Assembly (NCBI RefSeq): GCF_011046245.1 | Contig: NZ_CP049241.1 | Span: 2,930,001 to 2,994,000, forward strand | Direction of reading: 5' to 3' | DNA: 64,000 bases | From: Allorhizobium pseudoryzae | GTDB taxonomy: Bacteria; Pseudomonadota; Alphaproteobacteria; Rhizobiales; Rhizobiaceae | Part shown: in pieces, positions 12,470-21,216 of the stretch | How positions within the stretch are numbered: the stretch's first letter is position 1 | Layout: the number at the start of each line of letters is the position of its first letter | The notes under the pieces: generated by a model | Databases searched by the model: none | What the model was told of the DNA's origin: nothing | What the model saw: only the letters and a program-made list of their open reading frames with translations | Position numbers and translations under genes: made by a program

Positions 12470-13590
12470 CCAGCGAAAACTTCCAGTTCACCCTGAAGGC
12501 CACCGACGGCAAGGCGCGCCTTGGCGAAATCTCCATGCCGCGCGGCACGATCCGCACGCCGGCCTTCATGCCGGTCGGCACCGTCGGCACGGTGAAGGCC
12601 ATGTATCTCGATCAGGTTCGCGAAGGCGGGGCCGATATCATTCTTGGCAATACCTACCACCTGATGCTGCGCCCAGGCCCGGAACGCGTCGCGCGGCTTG
12701 GCGGCCTGCACGAGCTCATCCGTTGGCCGGAGCCGATCCTGACCGATAGCGGCGGTTTCCAGGTGATGTCGCTGTCGGGCCTCAGGAAGCTCGATGAGAA
12801 GGGTGTGACCTTCAAGAGCCATATCGACGGCTCGTTGCACCACATGTCGCCGGAGCGCTCGATCGAGATCCAGGGCCTGCTCGACAGCGATATCCAGATG
12901 CAGCTCGACGAATGCGTGGCGCTACCGGCCGAGCCAAAGGAAATCGAGCGGGCGATGGAGCTTTCGTTGCGCTGGGCCGAACGCTGCAAGATCGCCTTCG
13001 GCAACCAGCCGGGCAAGGCGATGTTCGGCATCGTCCAGGGCGGCGACCAGCCGGCGCTGCGCGTGCGCTCCGCCGAAGGCTTGAAGGCGCTCGATCTGAA
13101 GGGCTATGCGGTCGGTGGCCTGGCGGTCGGCGAGCCGCAGGCGGTGATGCTCGACATGCTGAACATCACGCTGCCGGTGTTGCCGACCGAAAAGCCGCGC
13201 TACCTGATGGGCGTCGGTACGCCGGACGACATCATCAAGTCGGTTGCCTGCGGCATCGACATGTTCGACTGCGTGATGCCGACCCGGTCCGGCCGTCACG
13301 GCCTCGCCTTCACCCGCAAGGGCAAGGTGAACATCCGCAATGCGAAGCACGCCGAAGATCTGCGGCCGCTCGACGAGCAATCCAGCTGCCCGGCCACGCG
13401 TGATTATTCGCGCGCCTATCTGCACCACCTCGTTCGTTCCAACGAGGCGCTGGGTGGCATGCTTCTCTCCTGGAACAACCTCTCCTATTACCAGGAGCTG
13501 ATGCAGGGCATCCGCACGGCGATCGCCGAGGGGCATTACGAGGATTTCATGGCGGAAACGCAGGAAGCCTGGGCGCGCGGCGACGACTGA
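12466..13590 (+). CDS. tgt: tRNA-guanine(34) transglycosylase
   Basis: It exchanges guanine-34 for preQ1 in GU(N)-anticodon tRNAs; QueA acts next. It has 374 residues. The active-site segments are [16 protein letters not shown] and [18 protein letters not shown], which holds the nucleophilic Asp. The usual zinc site CxCxxC-x25-H is mostly missing: the aligned positions read S306, C308, T311 and N337 ([17 protein letters not shown] ... LLSWNN). The fold is otherwise well conserved, so this looks like a lineage variant that has dispensed with the metal, not a pseudogene. Confidence 0.95.
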   Translation: MTSENFQFTLKATDGKARLGEISMPRGTIRTPAFMPVGTVGTVKAMYLDQVREGGADIILGNTYHLMLRPGPERVARLGGLHELIRWPEPILTDSGGFQVMSLSGLRKLDEKGVTFKSHIDGSLHHMSPERSIEIQGLLDSDIQMQLDECVALPAEPKEIERAMELSLRWAERCKIAFGNQPGKAMFGIVQGGDQPALRVRSAEGLKALDLKGYAVGGLAVGEPQAVMLDMLNITLPVLPTEKPRYLMGVGTPDDIIKSVACGIDMFDCVMPTRSGRHGLAFTRKGKVNIRNAKHAEDLRPLDEQSSCPATRDYSRAYLHHLVRSNEALGGMLLSWNNLSYYQELMQGIRTAIAEGHYEDFMAETQEAWARGDD

Positions 13591-13611
13591 TCGCCCTGCC
13601 TCGTTCGCCTA

Positions 13612-14037
13612 TCAGATCCCGGTGCTGGCGGTCTTGGCCAGCACCCGCACGCCGTTCACCTTGTAGCTGCCGTCATCCTGCAGCCGCATCTCGTAGATGG
13701 CGCTCCAGTCCTTGGCGCCGCGGCCGGTGACGATCACCTCCTGCAGCACGAGTTCCCCGCCACCGACCGTCTTTGACCGGCCAAAGGCATAGTGGCCGGG
13801 GCTGGAAAGGGGCGCGTATTGCTTCCTGACCATGTCGAGGAAACGGACTTCCGACGGAAACAGGCTGCGGATGGCTGGCGAAGCGAAGGAATAGGCAACG
13901 GTTGCATTGCCGCTCATCAGCGCGCTGATCTGGCTCGCGATGATCTTCTGGGCATCGGACACCGGATCCTCGGCGGCAGTCGAGGGCAGGGTGGTCCACA
14001 AGAGACAGAGCAGGGCGGAGGCTGTCCGGAAAAGCAT
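13612..14037 (-). CDS. DUF4864 secreted protein
   Basis: A 141-residue exported protein: a signal peptide (MLFRTASALLCLLWTTLPSTAA) is followed by a small cone-fold-like domain with VSDAQKIIASQISALMSGNATVAYSFASP, typical of DUF4864. The ATG at 14037 is favoured because GGGGAG lies seven bases upstream. It is convergent with tgt, with only 21 bp between the stops. Function unknown. Confidence 0.75.
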   Translation of the reverse strand: MLFRTASALLCLLWTTLPSTAAEDPVSDAQKIIASQISALMSGNATVAYSFASPAIRSLFPSEVRFLDMVRKQYAPLSSPGHYAFGRSKTVGGGELVLQEVIVTGRGAKDWSAIYEMRLQDDGSYKVNGVRVLAKTASTGI

Positions 14038-14255
14038 GCGCATTCTCCCCGATTGTGACAGTAGGATAACGCAGTCCACAGGATTCTAGAAGTATGGGCA
14101 CGACAGGCTTTCGCAGAGCCTGCGGCACCTGTTCCCGGAAGGTCACTACGCCGGAATTCGCAAAGGCGATCACTGCAGCGATCCGCCTTCGTCCTTGTTC
14201 TTGCCGGAGTGTGGTGCAACTGTGCCGGCATCTTCCCGCCTCCGGACAAGCCAGC

Positions 14256-15473
14256 ATGATTCTCGCGCCGCCAGCGTTGCTCTTCTTTTGCAATGCGCTC
14301 CTCTTTGTTTCGCTGTTCACCCGTCTGCCGTCGATCCAGGAGGGGCTCGGTGTCGATAAGGCAGTGCTGGGGCTGGCGCTGCTCGGTGCACCCGCCGGCA
14401 CCTTTCTCGCGCTGCCGATTGCAGGCCGTGTGACGGATTATCTGACGCCGCGCATCACTGCGCCGCTGATGCTGTCGATTGCAGCGCTGATCACGCCGCT
14501 TCTGACGATCGTGCCGATCCTCGGCTTCTTTCTCTGCTTTCTGCTCTTCGGTTTCTTCCGCACGATCCTGGATGTGGCGGCGAACATGATCTCGACCGGA
14601 ATTGAGCAGCGCACGGGCCAGAAGGTTCTTTCCCGCAGCCATGGGTTCTGGTCGGTCGGGCTTCTTGCCGGTTCTCTTGCCTCCGGCTTTCTGGCCGGGC
14701 ACGGCGTGTCGCCCTTCCATCACCAGCTGGGTGCGGCACTGATCGTCGTTGCCTGCTGTCTCGTCGTCGTGAAGATCGCGCCGCGGGAAGAGCGCATGCC
14801 GCGCATCGCCACCGGTCGGCGCAAGGTGTTTGTGCTGCCGGACCGGATCATCATCCTGATCTGCATCATGGTTTTCGGTATCGGCATCAGCGAAGGCGCC
14901 GTCTATGACTGGGGCATCTTCTACCTTCGCGAGGTTTTGCACGCGGATGCCGCGACCGCCGGCATCCTTTATGCCGGCTTCACCATCGGCATGGGCGCCA
15001 CACGCATGGTGGGTGACAATCTGCGCGAACGGTTCGGCACCATGACGCTGGTGCGCGGCTCTGCGGCCTGCGTTGCCGTCGGGCTCGTGCTGCTTCTATC
15101 GACGGGCAGCCTCGGCATTGCTGCCTTAGCGCTGTTCCTGATGGGCTGCGGCGTGGCGCTCGGTTTTCCGCTGGCGGTCGCAACCACCATCACGCTCGGC
15201 CGTGGTTCGATAGCGGACAATCTCGCCGCCCTGGCGCTGACGCTGCTGATCGCCAATATCGGCGTGCCGCCAATGCTCGGGTTTGTTGCGGAACATGCCA
15301 GCCTGACGGTCAGTTTTGTGGTGCTTTTGCCGTTCCTGGCCGTGAGTTTCATCATGGCGCCGGTGGCGCAGGGGCGCGTGCCGAAGATCCTCCGCGCTGC
15401 CATGAATGAACCGAAGGATGGGGATAGACAAGAGCCGGCCCCGGTTTCGCCACAAGATGCGGCGAGGGGTTGA
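14256..15473 (+). CDS. MFS transporter
   Basis: A 405-residue protein with about twelve hydrophobic segments and the major-facilitator layout (FTRLPSIQEGLGVDKAVLGLALLG; GRVTDYLTPR in the first cytosolic loop). The frame extends upstream to 14094 but those 54 residues are Cys/Arg-rich and not membrane-like, so the ATG at 14256 (MILAPPALLFFCNALLF) is preferred although its ribosome site is weak. The substrate cannot be told; relatives are drug or sugar effluxers. Its stop is 59 bp ahead of the J-domain gene. Confidence 0.82.
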   Translation: MILAPPALLFFCNALLFVSLFTRLPSIQEGLGVDKAVLGLALLGAPAGTFLALPIAGRVTDYLTPRITAPLMLSIAALITPLLTIVPILGFFLCFLLFGFFRTILDVAANMISTGIEQRTGQKVLSRSHGFWSVGLLAGSLASGFLAGHGVSPFHHQLGAALIVVACCLVVVKIAPREERMPRIATGRRKVFVLPDRIIILICIMVFGIGISEGAVYDWGIFYLREVLHADAATAGILYAGFTIGMGATRMVGDNLRERFGTMTLVRGSAACVAVGLVLLLSTGSLGIAALALFLMGCGVALGFPLAVATTITLGRGSIADNLAALALTLLIANIGVPPMLGFVAEHASLTVSFVVLLPFLAVSFIMAPVAQGRVPKILRAAMNEPKDGDRQEPAPVSPQDAARG

Positions 15474-15532
15474 GCCTTCCTGCCGATAAGACTACGAGGT
15501 TGATCTTGGAGCATTCGAAACCAGGTGGAACC

Positions 15533-16114
15533 GTGATCGACCCCTACAAGTTGCTGGGCGTGCCGCGCGATGCCGATGGCGCGGCCATCAAGACCGCCTA
15601 TCGCACGAAGGCGAAATCCTCGCACCCGGATACCGGCGGCGATGTCGATGCGTTTGCCAAGCTCACGACCTCCTACGAACTGCTGCTCGATCCCGTGCGC
15701 CGCAAGATCTACGACGACACCGGTTTTGATCCGCAGCTGACCGATTCGAAGGACCTCGAGGGGTTGCTCGTTCTCGATACGCTGGTCAACGAGATCATCC
15801 TCGACGAGCGGGCGCCCGGAAGCTTCGATCCGGTGGCCGCCATGCGCCGCAAGCTGACCGACAAGGTGGTGAATACCCGTTTCCACATCCTGGAACTCGA
15901 GCGGCATCGCGGACGCATCCGCAATCATCTCGACCGCATTGGCCGCCGCCCGGAAAGCGACGTGCTCGGCCGCATGCTGACGGCCCGCTGTGATGCGATT
16001 GCCGATGCGATCGGCAAGGCGGAAGGCGAGATCAAGGTGATCGAGCAGGCCTATGCCATGCTCGACGGTTATTCCTACGAGATGGAAGCCGAGCCGCAGA
16101 AAGCGGCGGAATAG
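15533..16114 (+). CDS. J-domain (DnaJ-like) protein
   Basis: A 193-residue protein with an N-terminal J domain (residues 1-65; IDPYKLLGVPRDADGAAIK, with the HPD tripeptide in KSSHPDTGGD) and a mostly helical C-terminus of unknown family. It lacks the Gly/Phe and zinc-finger regions of true DnaJ, so it is a type III co-chaperone that would stimulate DnaK for a particular client. The GTG start at 15533 has AGGTGG upstream. Confidence 0.85.
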   Translation: MIDPYKLLGVPRDADGAAIKTAYRTKAKSSHPDTGGDVDAFAKLTTSYELLLDPVRRKIYDDTGFDPQLTDSKDLEGLLVLDTLVNEIILDERAPGSFDPVAAMRRKLTDKVVNTRFHILELERHRGRIRNHLDRIGRRPESDVLGRMLTARCDAIADAIGKAEGEIKVIEQAYAMLDGYSYEMEAEPQKAAE

Positions 16115-16376
16115 GCGTCGTTTGCCGTTTCGTGATGTGGGACGGATGACCCCGGACCGGACAGGTGGGAAGCTCGCCTGCCATTTCGTTGGCCATGGGA
16201 AGAAAGCGGAAAAATACCCATGTTCTCCATCCCTGTCGCGTCCGCTTGACACGGTCCGGGTTCGTGGGTCGAACCGGCCGGAGGAGATTTTGTTCCTGCC
16301 CATCGTCGCCCAGACGCTGAGGCCCGGATGGACCGGATATCTTGCATGAGCGAGACGGCGATGCAGACCTTGCGGT

Positions 16377-16607
16377 TCAGTGGCCGCGCGGCTTATGCGG
16401 CGCCGCGGCCTCGTCCTCGTCGGCACAACTGGCCAGTCGAAGCACGTAATCCTCCGCCGCATCCGCCAGGGAGAGGGCGATTTCCGCCGTGCTGAGGCCC
16501 TGGCGTCTGAGATCCTCGATCATGGAAAGCATGGCCGCCTCAACCTTGAAGCGGCAACCAATGCTTGGCTCGAAAGCGTCGTCTACACTCGATTGTCTGT
16601 GTGTCAT
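16377..16607 (-). CDS. Small helical protein, function unknown
   Basis: A 76-residue acidic protein, MTHRQSSVDDAFEPSIGCRF, continuing with two predicted helices (AAMLSMIEDLRRQGLSTAEI and LSLADAAEDYVLRLASCAD). The segment LRRQGLSTAEIALSLADAAED resembles a helix-turn-helix-like unit but is too short to assign. The start is uncertain; an upstream in-frame start at 16655 is possible. A CtrA-like site lies 65 bp upstream. Confidence 0.55.
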   Translation of the reverse strand: MTHRQSSVDDAFEPSIGCRFKVEAAMLSMIEDLRRQGLSTAEIALSLADAAEDYVLRLASCADEDEAAAPHKPRGH

Positions 16608-16671
16608 GAGCCCATGGTTCCCTTGCCCGAAATTGAGCATGACACATGTTTGCAACTGTTCAAGTGCTTGG

Positions 16672-16686
16672 TTAGTTAAGGGTTAA
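16672..16686. promoter_or_regulatory. Possible CtrA box
   Basis: TTAG (16672-16675), seven bases, then TTAA (16683-16686) is one mismatch from the CtrA consensus TTAA-N7-TTAA. It lies upstream of the small gene at 16377-16607, in a short AT-rich stretch. Confidence 0.35.
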
Positions 16687-16774
16687 TGTCTCGAACTGGG
16701 TGTGCCGAAGCGATACGGAACATGGTTTTGCGCGGCAGTGGCGGGAAGGCCTGCGCCAGAATGGAGCAGACGCC

Positions 16775-16969
16775 TCAGTTGCGGCAGGCATCCTCGATGC
16801 TCCAGCCGAACAGCCAGGCATCGCACTTCTCCTGCCATTCCTTCAGATGACGACCCTCGCGGGGCGGACGATGGTTCAGCAGCGGGTTCTGCTGCGGTTT
16901 CAGCCCCAGCATGCGCGCATGCATGCCGCGCTGCTGCCAATCGAGAACAACGTGATCGTCATTCAGCAT
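16775..16969 (-). CDS. Rmf/CrpP-like small protein
   Basis: A 64-residue protein. The segment QQRGMHARMLGLKPQQNPLL, then a spacer, then AWLFGWSIEDACRN, follows the pattern of ribosome modulation factor (hQRGYxAGhxG...CPY...WLxGWxxA) and of the related small CrpP proteins. Rmf binds 70S ribosomes and promotes dimerisation in stationary phase; whether this relative does so is unknown. GAGGA lies about ten bases before the ATG at 16969. Confidence 0.7.
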   Translation of the reverse strand: MLNDDHVVLDWQQRGMHARMLGLKPQQNPLLNHRPPREGRHLKEWQEKCDAWLFGWSIEDACRN

Positions 16970-17152
16970 TGCGTCTTGATCCTCATGATCCCGGTCGAAC
17001 CATCATGGTCCGATTATTCCGACAAGGTGTCGGTAATCGCCGAAACTTGCGCGGAGCTGTCGGATCGCACAGCGCCTGTTCCGACCGTTTGGGGAACCGG
17101 TCCGTCTCCCGCGGGTTCGAACCGAACAGCAGAGAACCAAAGGAGACAGGCC

Positions 17153-17440
17153 ATGACGACCGAACCTTCGAAGACGAAGCGCACCTTGACCAGCCTTGCC
17201 GCCGAAGTCGGCCTCATGCCCGCCGATGAAGCGCGGCGGCGGGAGGAAGGGGCTGATCAGCCCGTCGAGCGTGGCACAGCCGTTCTGGGCGAGAAGCGCG
17301 AAACGCCTGCCTCTCCGCCACACGACATGGCCCGCGAAGCCGCCGAACACGAGGTGGCGATGCGTGAAGCAAGGCGCGACGAGCGCAGGCATGCGGATGG
17401 CATCCTGCCGGGCGCAGCAACGAAGCTGCCGCCGGATTGA
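17153..17440 (+). CDS. Small charged protein, function unknown
   Basis: A 95-residue hydrophilic protein with a strong AAAGGAG Shine-Dalgarno before the ATG at 17153 (MTTEPSKTKRTLTSLAAEVG). It is rich in Arg, Glu and Ala (EARRREEGADQP; AMREARRDERRHADG) and probably partly disordered or coiled. It is the last chromosomal gene before the integrated element; its stop is 41 bp from attL. No family is recognised. Confidence 0.65.
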   Translation: MTTEPSKTKRTLTSLAAEVGLMPADEARRREEGADQPVERGTAVLGEKRETPASPPHDMAREAAEHEVAMREARRDERRHADGILPGAATKLPPD

Positions 17441-17481
17441 GCGGGGGAGGATGGGGCTGGCGAGGGGGCAAAAATTCAAGT

Positions 17482-17495
17482 TGGCGGAAGAGGTG
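17482..17495. repeat. attL: copy of the tRNA-Ser 3' end
   Basis: TGGCGGAAGAGGTG is identical to 35101-35114, which is the complement of the 3' end of the tRNA-Ser gene including CCA. It marks the far boundary of the element. It stands alone here, with no tRNA body attached. Confidence 0.85.
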
Positions 17496-17558
17496 TCTAC
17501 CGAGTTGGACGCGCAACCGCTTGAATTTCCTTGCTGATATTTTTCTCAATATAGCGAA

Positions 17559-17577
17559 ATACCCCAAGGGATACCCC
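17559..17577. repeat. Left arm-type sites (two ATACCCC)
   Basis: ATACCCC occurs at 17559-17565 and 17571-17577, spaced 12 bp. The same heptamer is clustered at the other end of the element (34927-34991), where it flanks the integrase start. Paired clusters near both att sites are what integrase arm-binding sites look like. Confidence 0.6.
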
Positions 17578-17731
17578 AGAAAAATAAAGCTTAGATCAGG
17601 GAAGGGGCGGCAGTATCCGAGCAGGATTGACAACGGCCAATGTATCCGCCATCAATAACTACATCGACGGAATAATCCACCGTCTGGATAGCACCGGCTA
17701 CAAACCCTTGTCAACACCTATCGGAGGAAAA

Positions 17732-17929
17732 ATGAAACCAGCCAATGATAACTCCGGCGACCTGCTTCTGGGAGCAAGCGCCATTGCAGGCCACCTCGGC
17801 ATCACTCCACGCCAGACGTATCGACTTATCTATGACGGGCTCCTGCCTCACTTCAAACTTGGCGGCTTTATCGCCGCCCGTCGCTCGTCGCTGACCAAGT
17901 GGCTGGAAGAGCAAGAGGTGGCGGCATGA
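17732..17929 (+). CDS. AlpA/excisionase-like helix-turn-helix protein
   Basis: A 65-residue protein (MKPANDNSGDLLLGASAIAG) with a winged helix-turn-helix of the MerR/AlpA type (GHLGITPRQTYRLIYDGLLP, then HFKLGGFIAARRSSLTKWLEE). Such proteins act as excisionases or as activators of integrase genes in P4-like elements. A strong GGAGG lies before the ATG at 17732. It is the first gene inside attL and overlaps the next by 4 bp. The ANDN motif near the N-terminus is common in rhizobial small proteins. Confidence 0.75.
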   Translation: MKPANDNSGDLLLGASAIAGHLGITPRQTYRLIYDGLLPHFKLGGFIAARRSSLTKWLEEQEVAA

Positions 17930-18183
17930 GCAACATCATTGACCTGATCGCTTATGAGGTCGCTCTCCTAGAATCGGTCGATGACGGGATGGTGGCGTAC
18001 GCGTGGTACGACGGCCAATCCGAGGTTTGGCGCTCCATCAAGCGCGCTTCCAATGGTCGCTACCCAGCAAACCGGCGAGGCGCCCCCATGACCCAGCAAA
18101 TGGTTGACGGACCTGCGCATCTATTCGCGATGTACCACCCGTACTTCGAGAAGCAAATTCGCCGGCAGGTCGTGGCCGCCTAA
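17926..18183 (+). CDS. Small element protein, function unknown
   Basis: An 85-residue protein (MSNIIDLIAYEVALLESVDDG), acidic at the start and Arg-rich toward the C-terminus. The ATG at 17926 overlaps the stop of the AlpA-like gene (ATGA), indicating coupled translation. No family is recognised. Confidence 0.6.
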   Translation: MSNIIDLIAYEVALLESVDDGMVAYAWYDGQSEVWRSIKRASNGRYPANRRGAPMTQQMVDGPAHLFAMYHPYFEKQIRRQVVAA

Positions 18184-18261
18184 CCATAAAACCCACACAC
18201 CACACAGCCACTCACCCCCTGCCGGCGCTCTGCCGGCATGTAGATGAACCGTGGAGATATG

Positions 18262-18519
18262 ATGAAGATCATAAACGTCCGGCCAGGCGGCCGGCCGAAG
18301 GATCTTGCCGTCTTTGATATCGAGATTGGCCCGCACCTTCGCCTCTACAATCTAACCCTGCGCAAGTCTCCGGACGGCAGACTTCGGACTTTGGCGCCGA
18401 ACGCAGCAGGTAAGCACTCGGCATCATTCCACCCGGAATTGGCCGAGCAAATCACACGCGCTGCAGTAGCGGCAATGGGAGGCTTTGCAGCCAATGAAAT
18501 TGAATCTCAAGTTCAATAA
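18262..18519 (+). CDS. Small element protein, possibly SpoVG-like fold
   Basis: An 85-residue protein starting MKIINVRPGGRPKDLAVFDI. The alternation of short hydrophobic strands (LAVFDIEIG, LRLYNLTLRKSPDG, LRTLAPN) followed by a helix after HPELAEQITRAAVAAM recalls the small nucleic-acid-binding SpoVG fold, but the similarity is weak. GGAG lies five bases before the ATG at 18262; the ATG at 18244 is an alternative. It overlaps the primase gene by 26 bp. Confidence 0.55.
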   Translation: MKIINVRPGGRPKDLAVFDIEIGPHLRLYNLTLRKSPDGRLRTLAPNAAGKHSASFHPELAEQITRAAVAAMGGFAANEIESQVQ

Positions 18520-20626
18520 CCAGCCTTCATTTGATGAAGCCGCCATTCGCGCGCACGTCGCGCTTTTGCATGAGTGCGCCCAAGGCGTTGATGGCGTGCT
18601 TGTCGTATCCACATTTTACGCCAACGCAGGCGACCGACCCGGCCCTATCACCCATCATCACATCGGTGACGTTGACGGGATGACCGCGGCAATCATGGCC
18701 CACGCGACGACGCCCGGTGTCAACGTCTATACTGGCTTGCACGTCATGCGGCGTGGACTCGAACGCGGCAAGCGCGGGACAGAGCGGGACATAGTCGCAA
18801 TGCTGGGCGTTGTGGCGGATCTGGACAGCGACACCGGCAAGACAGGCGAGCTACCCGTTGATCCTGACTTCGTCATCGAGACGTCTCCCGGCAATCACCA
18901 GCCCGCAATCATCTTCGACCAGCCCGCCGCGCCTGCAGAAGCGCGCGAAATTGGCGCGGCATTGCGAGCCGCAACAGGCGCGGACCACGGCACCGTAGAC
19001 CCCGCCCACGTATGGCGCATTCCGGGTACGCTGAACTGGCCGAATGCGACGAAGCTGGCACGGGGTCGCAGTCCGGATCCCGTTCTCGTCACTGTCTCGG
19101 CGCCTTACGGCGGCACCGTCCAGAGCGTTGCGGATCTGAAGGCGGCGCTGGCGCCTTGGTCGCAGAAGGCCGCTCAGACCGCATCTGTGACCGTTGGTGA
19201 GCTTCCGGATGCTGCGACCGTCAAGGCGTCAGGCACCGCTACCGCCATGCTGGCAGCTGCGGGTGTCGGCGACCGCTCGGCCCATGCGGCGAAAATCGTG
19301 GAGCGTCTGGCGTTCGACGGCCACACAGCCGAGCAAGCGGGTGCATTGTTCCTTGCCGCGTCTGGCGACTGGTTCGAACGCTACTCTAGTAGATCCGAGG
19401 CGATGGCCGACTTCAGCCGACTGTGGGCCAAGTTTGGCAAGCCCCACGAGGAAGCGCGGGAGGCCGGCGCTAAGGCCGCGGCCAGTTTGCTCACACCTAC
19501 CAATGAAAACGAGCGGGGCGTCCTGTCCTTTATGGGCGAGGATCGTGAGTACATCCCGAAGCCAGAGCTCATTCGCGACACCATCCCCCGTAATGGCGTG
19601 GGCTTTTTTGGTGGTCAGTCGGGCGCACTAAAAACCTTCTTTGCAGTCCATGCGGCAACCTGCCTCATGACGGGCGAGCCGCTTGCCGGCCGCGACATCG
19701 AGCGAACGGGCGGCGTCGTCTATCTGGCAGCCGAAGGCGAAGGCACAATTGAGGGCCGCATGAAGGCGAGGCGCATGCAGATGGAAAAGCCGTCCCAAGC
19801 TATGCCGTTCTTCACACTCACCAAGTTCGGCGCCATCGAAGACGCAGCCGCCTACAAGTCGCTGGAGCGGCGCCTTGAGCAAGCATCGGAACGCATGCAA
19901 TCCCGTTTCGGTGTACCGCTTGTCGCCGTCGTAATCGACACCGTGGCGGCTGCGGGAATGATACCGGAAGACAAGGAGAACGATCCCGGTGCCTGGCAAA
20001 AAGTCTTCGACGCCTTGCAGCCTATTTCGGAGCGGCTCGATATCGTCGTCATTTTGATCCATCACGCCGGTAAGAATGCGAATGCTGGTCTACGTGGTTC
20101 TTCGAACGCCCGTGCGGCGGCCGACTTCGCTCTGATGCTGGCCTGTGACCGCGATGAAATCACGGGCGACACGAAAAACCACTTCCTGCACCTCGCGAAG
20201 AGCCGAGATGCAGCCGAGGGGCCGATAGCCGGAATCCAGAAGCGCACCGTCGAGATTGCCAAGCGTGATGACGGTTCGCCCATCACAACGCTCGTGCTCG
20301 ACTTCGACATGTCGAACAAGGCGCCGGCAGTAAGGTTGAAGACAAGCAAAACGGACAAGCCGTTCCGCGAAGCCTTCGATGCTTGCGAACTACACCGCGT
20401 GCGAGTGCATGGCGAATCCAATGCGCCGGAAGTCCAAGCCGCTCGCCTTGAGGACCTCAAGAGGGAGTTTGGATTGCGATACGTCACGGCCCAAACCGAC
20501 GCAACGAAGCGCGCCGATAATGTCCGCAACGCACTTCGGACGGCGATCACAAGGGTGCGCGATGCGGGCGAATATGCCACCGGGACGTGGGGCGGGGCCG
20601 AGTGGATATGGCGCCTTAAACCATAG
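18494..20626 (+). CDS. Replication protein: RepB-like primase fused to RepA-like (AAA_25) helicase
   Basis: A 710-residue two-part protein. The N-terminal part (about 1-220) looks like an archaeo-eukaryotic-type primase: catalytic acidic pair DLD at 109-111, His in SPGNHQ, and the nucleotide-binding RIPGTLNWPN at 175-184. The C-terminal part (about 340-600) is a RecA-like hexameric helicase: Walker A GGQSGALKT at 373-381, Walker B VAVVID at 477-482, the HH motif at 523-524, and an arginine-finger-like LRGSS. Together they can prime and unwind an origin independently of the host DnaG/DnaB. Direct repeats begin two bases after its stop codon. The ATG at 18494 is chosen; GGGAGG is about 11 bases upstream. 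Confidence 0.85.
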   Translation: MKLNLKFNNQPSFDEAAIRAHVALLHECAQGVDGVLVVSTFYANAGDRPGPITHHHIGDVDGMTAAIMAHATTPGVNVYTGLHVMRRGLERGKRGTERDIVAMLGVVADLDSDTGKTGELPVDPDFVIETSPGNHQPAIIFDQPAAPAEAREIGAALRAATGADHGTVDPAHVWRIPGTLNWPNATKLARGRSPDPVLVTVSAPYGGTVQSVADLKAALAPWSQKAAQTASVTVGELPDAATVKASGTATAMLAAAGVGDRSAHAAKIVERLAFDGHTAEQAGALFLAASGDWFERYSSRSEAMADFSRLWAKFGKPHEEAREAGAKAAASLLTPTNENERGVLSFMGEDREYIPKPELIRDTIPRNGVGFFGGQSGALKTFFAVHAATCLMTGEPLAGRDIERTGGVVYLAAEGEGTIEGRMKARRMQMEKPSQAMPFFTLTKFGAIEDAAAYKSLERRLEQASERMQSRFGVPLVAVVIDTVAAAGMIPEDKENDPGAWQKVFDALQPISERLDIVVILIHHAGKNANAGLRGSSNARAAADFALMLACDRDEITGDTKNHFLHLAKSRDAAEGPIAGIQKRTVEIAKRDDGSPITTLVLDFDMSNKAPAVRLKTSKTDKPFREAFDACELHRVRVHGESNAPEVQAARLEDLKREFGLRYVTAQTDATKRADNVRNALRTAITRVRDAGEYATGTWGGAEWIWRLKP

Positions 20627-20627
20627 T

Positions 20628-20800
20628 CGGATTTTTGGATTTTTCTGGATTTCTCCGGAGACATCCGAAGAGCAATAAGAAATCCGCCACAGGGAGATGG
20701 GGTACCTATTTTCAAAATAGGTACCCCCCCGGCGTGATCGAAGGGTTAAAACCGTCCGGATTTTTGGATTTTTCCTATAGGGATCCGATCCAAAAATCCG
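20628..20800. repeat. Iteron-like repeats: candidate replication origin
   Basis: The 18-mer cggatttttggatttttc occurs twice, at 20628-20645 and 20757-20774. Its first 13 bases recur in inverted orientation at 20788-20800. The second and third copies form a perfect 13-bp inverted repeat around an AT-rich 18-nt centre. The array starts immediately after the primase-helicase gene and surrounds the 29-bp palindrome at 20699-20727. No convincing gene lies in 20627-21216. Confidence 0.55.
20699..20727. repeat. 29-bp perfect palindrome
   Basis: The arms ggggtacctatttt (20699-20712) and aaaataggtacccc (20714-20727) meet at a single central C. It lies between the two direct iteron copies. It could be a cruciform or hairpin at the origin, or a binding site for a dimeric protein. 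Confidence 0.75.
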
Positions 20801-21150
20801 CTATTAAACATAGCAAGTTTGGAGCGCCGCCTTCGCGCCTTCCGCAGCCTGGGCTGGCTTCGCATTCCGGCTCGCCGCGTGAATCTGGACAATATTGTTC
20901 GGGGCGAACATGACGCCAACGAGGTTCGCAAAGACTTCAAACCATCTGAACGAGTGGCGATTGCGGAGGCGGTTAAGACTTAGCGAAACGGGGCGGCCCG
21001 GAGTGTTGCGGCGCCAATGGCGATAGAGATGGCTAGGTTTGATTTAAAAAATTAAAATGGGATTTTCGACCGCCCCTCTGCTTCTTCCACAGCTGAGAAG
21101 CTGCGGAGCAGTAACACAAAAATGGTGGGAGTGCAAGAGTCAACGCGGTG

Positions 21151-21179
21151 TTGACAGGAAATATTTTTAAACGAAATAC
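21151..21179 (+). promoter_or_regulatory. Candidate promoter of the GNAT toxin-like operon
   Basis: A perfect TTGACA at 21151-21156 is followed 17 bp later by AAATAC, a weak -10. An imperfect inverted repeat, aggt...acct, lies at about 21183-21201, between this and the start codon, where an autoregulator could bind. Confidence 0.35.
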
Positions 21180-21216
21180 GGTAGGTGTAACACATACCTT
21201 TAGAGGAGAGACCACC

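Noticed and set aside
20635..20913. Possible 92-residue gene after the primase-helicase
   Set aside because: The frame runs through the iteron repeats and the palindrome; there is no Shine-Dalgarno and the composition is repeat-driven.
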